62,222 bases of DNA, from NCBI RefSeq assembly GCF_001028175.1, contig NZ_AEJF01000134.1, positions 1-62,222 of the forward strand, written 5' to 3'. The translations under genes were made by a program, and so were the position numbers. This document shows positions 8,906 through 16,089 of the stretch, piece by piece. The number at the start of each line of letters is the position of its first letter. Within the stretch, counting starts at the first letter, position 1. This stretch comes from Caballeronia mineralivorans PML1(12). Lineage in GTDB: Bacteria > Pseudomonadota > Gammaproteobacteria > Burkholderiales > Burkholderiaceae. The notes under the pieces were generated by a model. The model saw nothing but the letters and a program-made list of their open reading frames with translations, did no database searches and had not been told where the DNA came from.

Positions 8906-10048
8906 CTAGGACGCGAGGCTCCAGCGCGATTTGCCCATTGCCTTGGCAACGTTCAGCGCCTTGTCGGCGGCATTGAGCGCCGTCAGCACGTCGGTGCCGT
9001 GATCGGGAATCAATGCCACGCCGATACTCGCACCCACATTGACCGAGATATGCGCCGTCAATGCAAACGATGCCGACATTTCGCTGATCAGGCGATCCGC
9101 GAATGCAGCCGCTTCCTCATGGTCGAGCGCGCTGACCGTGACGACAAATTCGTCACCGCCAATTCTAAACACCATGTCGTCCGGACCCTTCAATGCGTTG
9201 AGACGGCCACCGATCATCACGAGCAAGAGGTCCCCCGCCTCGTGTCCATACTGGTCGTTGACCGGCTTGAAGCCGTCCAGGTCAATGTAAAGAACCGCAG
9301 TTTTCACGGCGCTCTCCGACGCTGTTTTGTACCGCGTTTGCGACGCATGGATCAACCCTGCCCGATTCGGCAAGCTGGTCAGCGCGTCATGGCGCGCGCG
9401 ATGGTCGTTCTCCCGTTCCGCTTTCATGGTCGAAACGAGCAGCCCGTTCAAGCGAAATGCAGCAATGCTCATTGCGACGAGATAAAACGGAATTTGAATA
9501 AGCGTAATGCTCAGAATGAGCTCCTTGGACATTGCCGCTGCAATACAGCAAGGGCCTAAGGACAACAAAATCATGATCGCCACCAGCCTGGGCGCGCCGA
9601 AATTTCTGAAGCAAATGCCTCCCACCATCGCGGCGGCCGACAAGCAGGAAAGCGTTGCGGCTATCCAGTCCGTGCTCAGGATGCTGATAAATGCACCGTA
9701 ACCCACGCTTGCGCCCCAAAGGACCCCCAGCAGCAGGTAGACATCGGTGAAAGTCGGCTGTCCACGCCGGGCCGCCCGATGCGCCGCCACCAATAAGATC
9801 AGGCGCGTGCCGCACAGGACGACCTCAATCACCACCCAGGCGATAAACGCTGCAGTAGGTTCGCGAAGGGCGATCACAAGCGAAACAGCAATGGTATTGA
9901 GCACGCCCCCGGCGAAAATAGGCAGCGTGCCAAATAGACTCCCGATCAGCGCTACACGAATGTCATCGGGTACAGCTGGCCCGGAATAACATAACCAGGT
10001 CGTAAATCGCCAGCGGGGCAAGCTAAACGGCGCTATTTTCGTATCCAT
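8906..10048 (-). CDS. Membrane-anchored diguanylate cyclase (GGDEF)
   Basis: A 380-aa enzyme making cyclic di-GMP from two GTP. Residues about 30-205 form several hydrophobic helices, a probable membrane sensor unit. The catalytic domain (about 225-378) contains LYIDLDGFKPVNDQYGH and an intact GGDEF near 295, so it is predicted active. The product-inhibition I-site (RxxD five residues before GGDEF) reads GPDD, so allosteric feedback is probably absent. No EAL domain is present. The gene is monocistronic. A leader resembling a c-di-GMP riboswitch lies about 400 bp away, upstream of the divergent neighbour. Confidence 0.9.
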   Translation of the reverse strand: MDTKIAPFSLPRWRFTTWLCYSGPAVPDDIRVALIGSLFGTLPIFAGGVLNTIAVSLVIALREPTAAFIAWVVIEVVLCGTRLILLVAAHRAARRGQPTFTDVYLLLGVLWGASVGYGAFISILSTDWIAATLSCLSAAAMVGGICFRNFGAPRLVAIMILLSLGPCCIAAAMSKELILSITLIQIPFYLVAMSIAAFRLNGLLVSTMKAERENDHRARHDALTSLPNRAGLIHASQTRYKTASESAVKTAVLYIDLDGFKPVNDQYGHEAGDLLLVMIGGRLNALKGPDDMVFRIGGDEFVVTVSALDHEEAAAFADRLISEMSASFALTAHISVNVGASIGVALIPDHGTDVLTALNAADKALNVAKAMGKSRWSLAS

Positions 10049-10450
10049 GGATTGTCTGATTCATGCGCGACGGCCTGGCCACCTTGGTGTCGCAATTTTT
10101 GCCTGCCATGGACTCAATCGGGTTTGTTGAAGATACGACTATCGGCCATGCCAATTGGTCTGCTAGTCGCGGCGTTGGCGCTTCTCCGGGAGCGCTAGCG
10201 GACAAATCGGTATTCTATGCCTGCTTAGATAGTCGTCGCTATTGCGCGCTTACCGAATGTTGGCGGTAAATCCGCTAAGGCAGGAGAAATCGGTGGGCTC
10301 GGGCGGCGGGCTCGGGCAGCGGGTTTAGTCAGATGACGCAAACCGGATGTTCGAACAATTGCTCGTTTGTCATAACGCTGACTCCGACTTGCGCTCTCAG
10401 GACAGATATGGAAGCTCACCGGCGCTGATTCGATAATCTTTATACTTCGC

Positions 10451-10540
10451 GTGGGCGCCGGGAAAACCACTCGACGCTGGGACCCAAGGCCACGCCATCC
10501 CGGCAAAGCGGTGTCAGCCGGATGCGGATTGCGTCGGAAT
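10451..10540 (+). ncRNA. Possible c-di-GMP-I (GEMM-I) riboswitch-like leader
   Basis: Seen in sequence: AAAACC at 10463, GGGACCCAAGGCCACG at 10479-10494 and CAGCCGG at 10515-10521, in the order and approximate spacing of GEMM-I RNAs. The familiar consensus is GCAAACC, GGGACGCAAAGCCACG and CAGCCGGGTTGCC. A P3-like pairing ACGCC/GGTGT can be drawn. The P2 stem is only CCA/TGG. A TATACT box immediately upstream would start the transcript at the RNA. Against it: two changes in the central motif, a weak P2, and a second promoter nearer the gene. I treat it as a candidate only. Confidence 0.3.
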
Positions 10541-10596
10541 GGCCGGGTTTCCCGGTGCTGTCGAACCGTAAGCTTCAGGCGTGTGCAACGGGCGTC

Positions 10597-10625
10597 TTGA
10601 CTTGACCTGCGTTCGCTATTCTACT
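10597..10625 (+). promoter_or_regulatory. Sigma70-like promoter for HTH-NDT gene
   Basis: TTGACT, 17-bp spacer, TCTACT, about 50 bp before the ATG at 10675. The -35 is near consensus and the -10 matches four of six bases. If used, its transcript would bypass the riboswitch-like segment upstream. Confidence 0.45.
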
Positions 10626-10674
10626 TACGCCCCTATTGGGGAATGTCTGCCGGAAGCGGCATTTGAGGAGAGCA

Positions 10675-11367
10675 ATGCGCGGCCCAACAAAGAAGCAACT
10701 GACCTTAATCGAACTCGTCGACCAGGGCTTAAGCGTCGAGGAAATCGCGACGCGCACCGGGAAACTGGTGGCGTCGGTTCATAAGCAGTTGAACCGGGTT
10801 CGACGCAAAGTGCGTGAAGGGCACTTTGCGCCCGCCCCGCTTCCCATCGAACGTGCAGCGGCGACGCCGCGTGTCTATCTTGCTGGCTTCGACGTTTTCC
10901 GAAGCGACGCGCTAAGTCACGGCCAGCATCTGAAAGCGCTCTGTCAGGTCCGCGGAATGATCGGTCTGTATCCACTCGATAAAGAGGTTCCCGACGAACT
11001 CGAGCCACGCGTCAAAGCGCAGTGGATATGCCGCGCGAACATGGACGCGATTCGTTCCGCCGACGTCGTCATGGCCAACCTGAACGACTTTCGCGGACCT
11101 GGCGAGCCGGACAGCGGCACCGCGTTCGAAGTGGGTTTTGCCGCAGCGCTCGGTAAGCCGATTTGGGCTTACGTCGATGACGATCGCCCGCTCCTCGAGC
11201 GCGTATCGGTAAGCACGGACGGATCCGCTGCCTATTGTGCAAAGGGTTTTGCGGTCGAGGATTTCGGCTTGAACGTGAACCTCATGCTGGCGTGCAGCGC
11301 CCGCATTGTCGTAGGCGGTCCGCAAACCTGCCTGGACGCCATGATTGCGAGCATGCAGTTCTCTTGA
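10675..11367 (+). CDS. HTH-nucleoside 2-deoxyribosyltransferase fusion protein
   Basis: A 230-aa protein with two parts. Residues about 8-44 form a LuxR/sigma-r4-like helix-turn-helix (LIELVDQGLSVEEIATRTG, VASVHKQLNRVRRKV). Residues about 62-230 form a nucleoside 2-deoxyribosyltransferase-like domain opening PRVYLAGFDVF, with the active-site block DSGTAFEVGFAAALGKP (nucleophile Glu about 152) and DVVMANLNDFRG. NDTs swap bases on deoxynucleosides; related folds hydrolyse nucleotides or bind cyclic nucleotides. A DNA-binding head on such a domain suggests either a nucleotide-sensing regulator or a DNA-targeted enzyme (inference). The ATG is preceded by GAGGAG. It converges with the DeoR gene. 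Confidence 0.75.
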   Translation: MRGPTKKQLTLIELVDQGLSVEEIATRTGKLVASVHKQLNRVRRKVREGHFAPAPLPIERAAATPRVYLAGFDVFRSDALSHGQHLKALCQVRGMIGLYPLDKEVPDELEPRVKAQWICRANMDAIRSADVVMANLNDFRGPGEPDSGTAFEVGFAAALGKPIWAYVDDDRPLLERVSVSTDGSAAYCAKGFAVEDFGLNVNLMLACSARIVVGGPQTCLDAMIASMQFS

Positions 11368-11411
11368 ATGGAATGCAGCCTCTCTTTATCGCTTTCACGT
11401 TTAGTCCCGTG

Positions 11412-12167
11412 CTAAGCGCGGACTATCGTCATGCCGGCGTCCTCTAGCGGCCTGGTTAGTGCAAGCTCGGTCGCCCGTTCAACGATGATCGTCTGAGCCA
11501 GCGTAACTTCGCCGATCACATACTGCGACGCGGCGTTGATCTTGTCGGACGATGCCAGCACCACCGTTTCCGCCGCGCGCGCCGCAAGGGCTCGCTTCAC
11601 GAAAGCCTCCTCGAAATTCCCGGTGCTCAAGCCTGCCGTCGGATGCACGCCGGTCACGCCCATGAAATAGATATCGGCCTGGATATGCGACATCGCTTCC
11701 ACAGCAGCGGCGCCGACCGTCACGATCGAATGCTTGAAAAGCCGGCCGCCGATGACAATCACCTCGATCGACGGATGATCGACCAGCCCGACGGCAACGC
11801 TCGGGCTATGTGTCACCACCGTCGCGGATAAATCGCGCGGAATCTGGCGGATGAGTTCGGCGGATGTCGTGCCGCCGTCGACAATAACAACTTGCCCCGT
11901 TTCGATCATCGCCGCCGCCGCTGCGGCGATCGCGCGTTTGGCGGATGACTCCAGCCCCCGCCGCTCGGCGAACGGCGCTACGGCCGTTGAAGCGGGTAGC
12001 GCGCCGCCGTGAACGCGCTGCAGCAAACCCTCGCCGGCCAGCTCGCGCAGGTCGCGCCGCACAGTGTCTTCCGATACCCCGAAGGTCTCGCTGAGTTGCT
12101 TGGCGAGCACTTGCCCGTCGCGCGCCAGTGTGTCGAGGATCGCTTTCTTTCGTTGAGAGGTCAGCAT
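11412..12167 (-). CDS. DeoR/GlpR-family transcriptional regulator
   Basis: A 251-aa repressor with the DeoR N-terminal winged helix (about 1-57; LSETFGVSEDTVRRDLRELAGEGLL, RVHGGALP) and the C-terminal sugar-phosphate-sensing DeoRC domain (about 75-232; IVDGGTTSAELIRQI). It is divergent from the NudK-like gene. Three GCACGA repeats in the 82-bp intergenic space begin five bases from its own start codon, so autorepression and control of the Nudix/DUF4406 pair are likely. The family typically senses phosphorylated sugars, which fits a nucleotide-sugar hydrolase target. Confidence 0.9.
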   Translation of the reverse strand: MLTSQRKKAILDTLARDGQVLAKQLSETFGVSEDTVRRDLRELAGEGLLQRVHGGALPASTAVAPFAERRGLESSAKRAIAAAAAAMIETGQVVIVDGGTTSAELIRQIPRDLSATVVTHSPSVAVGLVDHPSIEVIVIGGRLFKHSIVTVGAAAVEAMSHIQADIYFMGVTGVHPTAGLSTGNFEEAFVKRALAARAAETVVLASSDKINAASQYVIGEVTLAQTIIVERATELALTRPLEDAGMTIVRA

Positions 12168-12171
12168 GGGG

Positions 12172-12212
12172 TTTGCACGAAATATCTTGATATTGCACGA
12201 AACCGCACGATA
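12172..12212. promoter_or_regulatory. DeoR operator: phased GCACGA direct repeats
   Basis: GCACGAAA occurs at 12175-12182 and 12195-12202, and GCACGATA at 12205-12212. The steps are 20 and 10 bp, about two helical turns and one, so all copies face the same side of the DNA. The array covers the space between the divergent DeoR and NudK starts. Direct-repeat operators are common for DeoR-family repressors. Confidence 0.55.
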
Positions 12213-12249
12213 CCATGACTCTTCCTTTTGCGCGACGTGGAGCTAAGAG

Positions 12250-12849
12250 ATGGTTGCTACGAAAGACAGGGTTCGCATTATCGACACAACGCTTTTGTCC
12301 GAGGATTGGTACGTGCTGAAGAAGACGACCTTCGATTTTCTGCGTCGCGACGGCACGTGGCAGCGTCAAAGCCGCGAGACCTACGACCGGGGTAACGGGG
12401 CAACTATTCTGCTGTTCAATCGCGACCGGCGGACCGTCGTGCTGACCCGGCAGTTCAGGTTGCCGGCGTTCGTCAATGGCCATGACGGCATGATGATCGA
12501 GGCCGCCGGGGGGCTGCTCGACAACGCTTCGCCGGAAGAGCGGATCCGTGCCGAAGCTGAAGAGGAAACGGGGTATCGCGTGCAAAACGTGCAGAAGATT
12601 TTCGAAGCGTATATGAGCCCTGGTTCGGTCACGGAGAAGCTGCATTTTTTCATCGCCGAGTACGACGCGTCGGCGCGCGTGGGACATGGCGGCGGCCTGG
12701 AAGCAGAGGGCGAGGATCTTGAGGTGATTGAACTGACCTTCGACGATGCGTTGCATGCGCTGCGTCGCGGTGAAATTGTCGATGCGAAAACCATCATGCT
12801 GTTGCAGTTCGCGGCGTTGAACGGCGTGCTTGAAAGGAGCGTGTCGTGA
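12250..12849 (+). CDS. nudK: NudK-like GDP-mannose pyrophosphatase (Nudix hydrolase)
   Basis: A 199-aa cytosolic Nudix hydrolase expected to cleave GDP-mannose or a related nucleotide sugar to a sugar phosphate and NMP. Hallmarks shared with E. coli NudK: YDRGNGATILLFN, RQFRLPAFVNG, GLLDN, EAEEETGY and YMSPGSVTEKLHFFIAEY. The EExxGY core of the Nudix helix is intact near residue 105. The E. coli residues E (after GLLDND) and K (before EA) are S and A here, which may alter metal binding or specificity. The start has GGAG upstream. The stop overlaps the next gene (GTGA). Confidence 0.87.
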   Translation: MVATKDRVRIIDTTLLSEDWYVLKKTTFDFLRRDGTWQRQSRETYDRGNGATILLFNRDRRTVVLTRQFRLPAFVNGHDGMMIEAAGGLLDNASPEERIRAEAEEETGYRVQNVQKIFEAYMSPGSVTEKLHFFIAEYDASARVGHGGGLEAEGEDLEVIELTFDDALHALRRGEIVDAKTIMLLQFAALNGVLERSVS

Positions 12850-13226
12850 CAGCTCTATTGATACTCATCGCGGGGCCTTACCGCAGTGGCACTAATGGCG
12901 ATGCCGCCTTGATTGCCAGAAATCTTCAACGGCTTGAAGAGGCCGCGTTGCACGTCTACCGGCTCGGGCATATGCCGATGATCGGCGAGTGGGTGGCGCT
13001 TCCTTTAGCGGCAGCGGCGGGCTCCAAAGCCGTGGGCGATACGGTAAGCGAAACGTTCTTATATCCAGTCGCGAATCGCCTGATCAGGCAATGCGACGCG
13101 ATATTTCGCATCGACGGTGCGTCGCAAGGTGCCGATAACGATGTCCGGCTCGCCGAAGAACTAGGCTTACCGGTTTATAGAAGCCTTAGCGATATTCCGG
13201 AAGTTGAGGCGATGGCTAAAGCGTAA
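12846..13226 (+). CDS. DUF4406 family protein translationally coupled to nudK
   Basis: A 126-aa protein opening LILIAGPYRSGT, typical of DUF4406, a family with a nucleoside 2-deoxyribosyltransferase-like Rossmann fold and no established reaction. Other visible parts are GHMPMIGEWVALPL, a segment around CDAIFRIDGASQGADNDV and the final helix LAEELGLPVY. The GTG start overlaps the nudK stop by four bases, so the two are cotranslated, and joint action on a nucleotide-sugar or nucleoside substrate is a fair inference. It is downstream of the DeoR operator and converges with ogt. Confidence 0.8.
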   Translation: MTALLILIAGPYRSGTNGDAALIARNLQRLEEAALHVYRLGHMPMIGEWVALPLAAAAGSKAVGDTVSETFLYPVANRLIRQCDAIFRIDGASQGADNDVRLAEELGLPVYRSLSDIPEVEAMAKA

Positions 13227-13286
13227 CGCGGTCAAACGAGTCCGGCTAAGTTCGCCCGATAGAAAACGCGGCTAAGCTAAGGCACC

Positions 13287-13793
13287 TCACGCTTCGGTGA
13301 AGAGATCCATGTGCGCTCCTTTCTCCAAGGCAAGGAGCGCTTGCTTGCGGTCAATTCCGCCCGCGTAGCCGGTCAAGTCGCCCGTAGAGGCGATCACGCG
13401 ATGGCATGGCACGATCAAGGACACAGGATTCTTTCCATTGGCGCTTCCCACCGCCCTGGCCGCACCGCTAGTCAATCCCATGCGTTGCGCCATTGCACCG
13501 TACGAGACCGTCACGCCATAAGGAATCTTCGATAACTCTTTCCAGACCAGCCGCTGAAATGCCGTTCCCCTAAGGTGCAGCGGGACCGTAAATACGCGTC
13601 GCTCGCCCGCGAAGAATTCGTCTAGTTGCGTTTGTGCCTGACGAGCAACCGGCGGCATGAATTGCTGAGCGGACGTAATAGACAGAGCCGGAAAATACTT
13701 CTGGCCGACGAAAAACAGGCCCGTCAATAAATCGTCTTCAACCCGCAAAACGATACCGCCTAAAGGACTGGCAATGCGGTAACCGGGTGTCAT
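13287..13793 (-). CDS. ogt: Methylated-DNA-protein-cysteine methyltransferase
   Basis: A 168-aa suicide repair enzyme transferring methyl groups from O6-methylguanine to its own cysteine. The active-site motif PCHRVI is intact (LIVPCHRVIAS, about 130-140), followed by GYAGG. The DNA-binding helix region GAARAVGSANGKNP carries the arginine finger. The ATG at 13793 overlaps the stop of the upstream Ada/AlkA gene as ATGA, with GAGGAGC before it, so translation is coupled. Together the pair splits between two chains the functions that classical Ada and AlkA divide differently. Confidence 0.93.
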   Translation of the reverse strand: MTPGYRIASPLGGIVLRVEDDLLTGLFFVGQKYFPALSITSAQQFMPPVARQAQTQLDEFFAGERRVFTVPLHLRGTAFQRLVWKELSKIPYGVTVSYGAMAQRMGLTSGAARAVGSANGKNPVSLIVPCHRVIASTGDLTGYAGGIDRKQALLALEKGAHMDLFTEA

Positions 13794-15232
13794 GAACAAT
13801 GCTCCTCAGAGTGTCTCCAGATATGCAGCGTGGCATAGGCGCGCCAGGGTTCCCAACGCGTCGCATGCTGCCTTAGCGCCGACGGGCTGAGTTGATCGAG
13901 TTGGCGCTTCAACACAGCGTCGCCTTCCGGAAATGCATTCGGCCACGCGAGCGCACGCATGGCGATGGTTTGCACCGTCGACTCCCCAACGCCACGAATC
14001 CGGCGCAGCGCCGCCAAGGTGTCGTCGAGCGGTGCCATCGGCTCTAAAAGAAGGCGGCCGGATGCGACTTCTTTAGCAAGTTCGATAATCGCTTCCGTGC
14101 GAATTACTGTGATGCCAAGGTCCGACAGCGACGAAGCTGGTAACGCAGCCAAAACGTCGGCAGAGGGGAATGTGGTGGCGATGGCGTTGGGCGCATCGAT
14201 AATTTTTGTACCGAATCGAGCCGCAATACATGCCAGGATCGATCGTGTTTTCGATGCCGAAATCTGCTGCCCCACTATTGCGCGCACCGCTATCTCAAAG
14301 CCATCGAACGCGCCGGGCACCCGCATTCCCGGCATATCCGCGGCAAGCTCTCCAAGCTGCGCATCGATCAGATCGGGCCGCGCGTTCAGGTCGAAGAGCC
14401 GGCTTACTCGCCCGAGCACCTGCCCGATGACGGGCGCGAGAACCATCGGCACGGTCACCTCGATTGCGTGCCGCTGCGGGACATGCTTCACGCTGAGCCA
14501 CGCAGCCAGCTTGCGTTCGCCGCACGTCAATTCGACAGCGCGGCTGTAGACCTCGTCGTCGATAGCTTCAACCGAAGATATCGCGCGACGCGACAGGAAC
14601 GCCAGGACGCCGGGCCATGAAAATGGCGGCCGGTATCCCAGCATGAAGCTCAGATGATCTGTGGCGCTAGCGCCGGATGCCTTCCTTAGACGGAGCGGAT
14701 TCAGTCCGTAGCGCGTGACGAACAAATCGTTGAATCGCCTGACGCTGCCGAAACCCGCCGTCAGCGCAACGGCCGCGAGTGGAAGCGCTGTATCGGTCAG
14801 CAAGCGTTTTGCGAGCAGCAAGCGCTGGGTTTGCGCGAACTCGATCATTGAAACGCCGTACGCCGTGGCGAAGATGCGCCGAAGGTGCCGTTCCGTCACG
14901 CCCACCCGATTCGCCAGATCCGTGAGGCTTGCGTCGTTTAGAAAACCTTCCGTAATCAGCGTCGCCGCCGCGTGCGCCAGCCGGCTGGAAACGTCCAGCA
15001 AGCCATTGCCTGGAGCCAGCTCGGGACGGCAGCGCAGACACGGACGATACCCCGCCTTCTCAGCCGCCGCGGTGGTCGAAAAGTAGCTGCAGTTCTCACG
15101 CTTGGGCGGGCGCACCGGACACACGACGCGGCAATAGATTCCCGTGGAAGAAACGGCCACGTAAAACCACCCGTCGAATCGACGGTCCCGCGAAAGCAGG
15201 GTTCGATAACACATGTCTGGATCGAGGTTCAT
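13790..15232 (-). CDS. Ada-type regulator fused to AlkA DNA-3-methyladenine glycosylase
   Basis: A 480-aa multidomain alkylation-damage protein. Residues 5-75 form the Ada zinc/methyl-acceptor domain (GIYCRVVCP, PCLRCRPE; four cysteines). Residues about 85-185 are an AraC helix-turn-helix. From about 200 comes an AlkA N-terminal domain, then the helix-hairpin-helix glycosylase (IRGVGEST near 410; catalytic Asp in EGDAVLKR). The O6-methylguanine methyltransferase domain of E. coli Ada is missing and is supplied by the overlapping ogt gene. Methylated phosphotriesters probably activate this protein to induce its own operon. A short inverted repeat flanks its start codon. Confidence 0.92.
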   Translation of the reverse strand: MNLDPDMCYRTLLSRDRRFDGWFYVAVSSTGIYCRVVCPVRPPKRENCSYFSTTAAAEKAGYRPCLRCRPELAPGNGLLDVSSRLAHAAATLITEGFLNDASLTDLANRVGVTERHLRRIFATAYGVSMIEFAQTQRLLLAKRLLTDTALPLAAVALTAGFGSVRRFNDLFVTRYGLNPLRLRKASGASATDHLSFMLGYRPPFSWPGVLAFLSRRAISSVEAIDDEVYSRAVELTCGERKLAAWLSVKHVPQRHAIEVTVPMVLAPVIGQVLGRVSRLFDLNARPDLIDAQLGELAADMPGMRVPGAFDGFEIAVRAIVGQQISASKTRSILACIAARFGTKIIDAPNAIATTFPSADVLAALPASSLSDLGITVIRTEAIIELAKEVASGRLLLEPMAPLDDTLAALRRIRGVGESTVQTIAMRALAWPNAFPEGDAVLKRQLDQLSPSALRQHATRWEPWRAYATLHIWRHSEEHCS

Positions 15233-15240
15233 GTCCAGAC
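15215..15240 (-). promoter_or_regulatory. Inverted repeat around the Ada/AlkA start codon
   Basis: On the coding strand GTCTGGA and TCCAGAC form a perfect 7-bp stem whose 12-base loop contains the ATG. This could be an operator or an mRNA hairpin that limits initiation. Only weak Shine-Dalgarno sequence precedes the start. Confidence 0.35.
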
Positions 15241-15438
15241 TCTAAAGGAAAAACCCTCCGGATTCTGGCCATATTCGGACATGAGTATTCGTGCCTCGCT
15301 GCAGGCCTCAAGCACCTTCCGGCATCAAGCCCGCCGCCTTGGCGTTTTCCTCTAACGAAGCCTCAAAACAGGGATCACTAAGCCAGAAAACGCTCATCGA
15401 TTCGCGGCAATATCAGAGCATCGAAACGGAGGTTGATC

Positions 15439-16071
15439 ATGGTCTCGCTGCAATTGCTGCTCGTCTTTATCGGGGCCCTCGCGGTAGTTTATGCACTCCC
15501 CGGCCCGGATATGGCGCTCATCCTGCAGACAAGCTCAACGCGTGGGCTAAAGCACGGGCTCTCGACCGCCGCCGGCCTCGCGATTGCCCGCAGCCTGCAC
15601 GTCACGTTGTCCGCGCTTGGCGTTGCAGCGTTGTTGCGCAGTGCCCCGTGGCTTTACGACGGCGTGCGTATTGCCGGAGCGCTGTATCTCGCCTATATCG
15701 CGATCCAGATTTTCCGCTCGCCGGCGTTCGGTCTCGACGACAACAACAATACGACCTCGAAGACACGCCCGACGCTGCGCGCAGCCATGTCGAAGGGCGT
15801 GCTGAGCAGTCTGCTCAACCCGAAGGCACTGCTGTTCTGTTCGGTCCTGCTACCGCAATTCGTGCATCCCGAGGCGGGTACGGTGTGGTCGCAAGTGGTG
15901 GAACTCGGTGTGGTGCTGGTTGTTATAGGCGCGGTTTTCGACACGACGCTCGCGTTTTCTGCCGTGCGTATTTCGGGCTGGCTGCGCAGTCATCCGCGCG
16001 CTCAGGTCGTGCAGCGCTGGACGTTCTCGGCGGCATTGCTGGCGTTCGCGTTGAGGCTCTCTATCGAGTAA
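15439..16071 (+). CDS. LysE/RhtB-family amino-acid exporter
   Basis: A 210-aa inner-membrane efflux protein with about six hydrophobic helices and the family N-terminal signature (LPGPDMALILQTSSTRGLKHG, then GLAIARSLHV). The family exports amino acids such as lysine, threonine or homoserine lactone, and this member's substrate is not deducible. The ATG at 15439 follows GGAGG; an in-frame TTG lies six bases upstream. It is divergent from the Ada/AlkA gene across about 200 bp and convergent with the DMT transporter, with 18 bp between stops. Confidence 0.88.
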   Translation: MVSLQLLLVFIGALAVVYALPGPDMALILQTSSTRGLKHGLSTAAGLAIARSLHVTLSALGVAALLRSAPWLYDGVRIAGALYLAYIAIQIFRSPAFGLDDNNNTTSKTRPTLRAAMSKGVLSSLLNPKALLFCSVLLPQFVHPEAGTVWSQVVELGVVLVVIGAVFDTTLAFSAVRISGWLRSHPRAQVVQRWTFSAALLAFALRLSIE

Positions 16072-16089
16072 TACCGGCCAAGCTCTGAA

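Larger units (their letters stand above)
10049..10674. other. 626-bp divergent intergenic region, cyclase/HTH-NDT
   Basis: Unusually long gap with no convincing gene. The open frames within it lack family resemblance and ribosome sites. It contains a TATACT box at 10441, a segment resembling a c-di-GMP-I riboswitch (10451-10540), a CCGGG-TTT-CCCGG hairpin near 10543-10555 and a promoter-like TTGACT-N17-TCTACT at 10597-10625. Confidence 0.5.

Noticed and set aside
10063..10506. Short open frames in the cyclase/NDT gap
   Set aside because: No ribosome sites, no motifs; the region better fits leader and promoter sequence.
10451..10540. Cobalamin riboswitch as an alternative for the structured leader
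   Set aside because: No B12-box match, and the neighbouring genes have no cobalamin link; GEMM-I-like motifs fit better.
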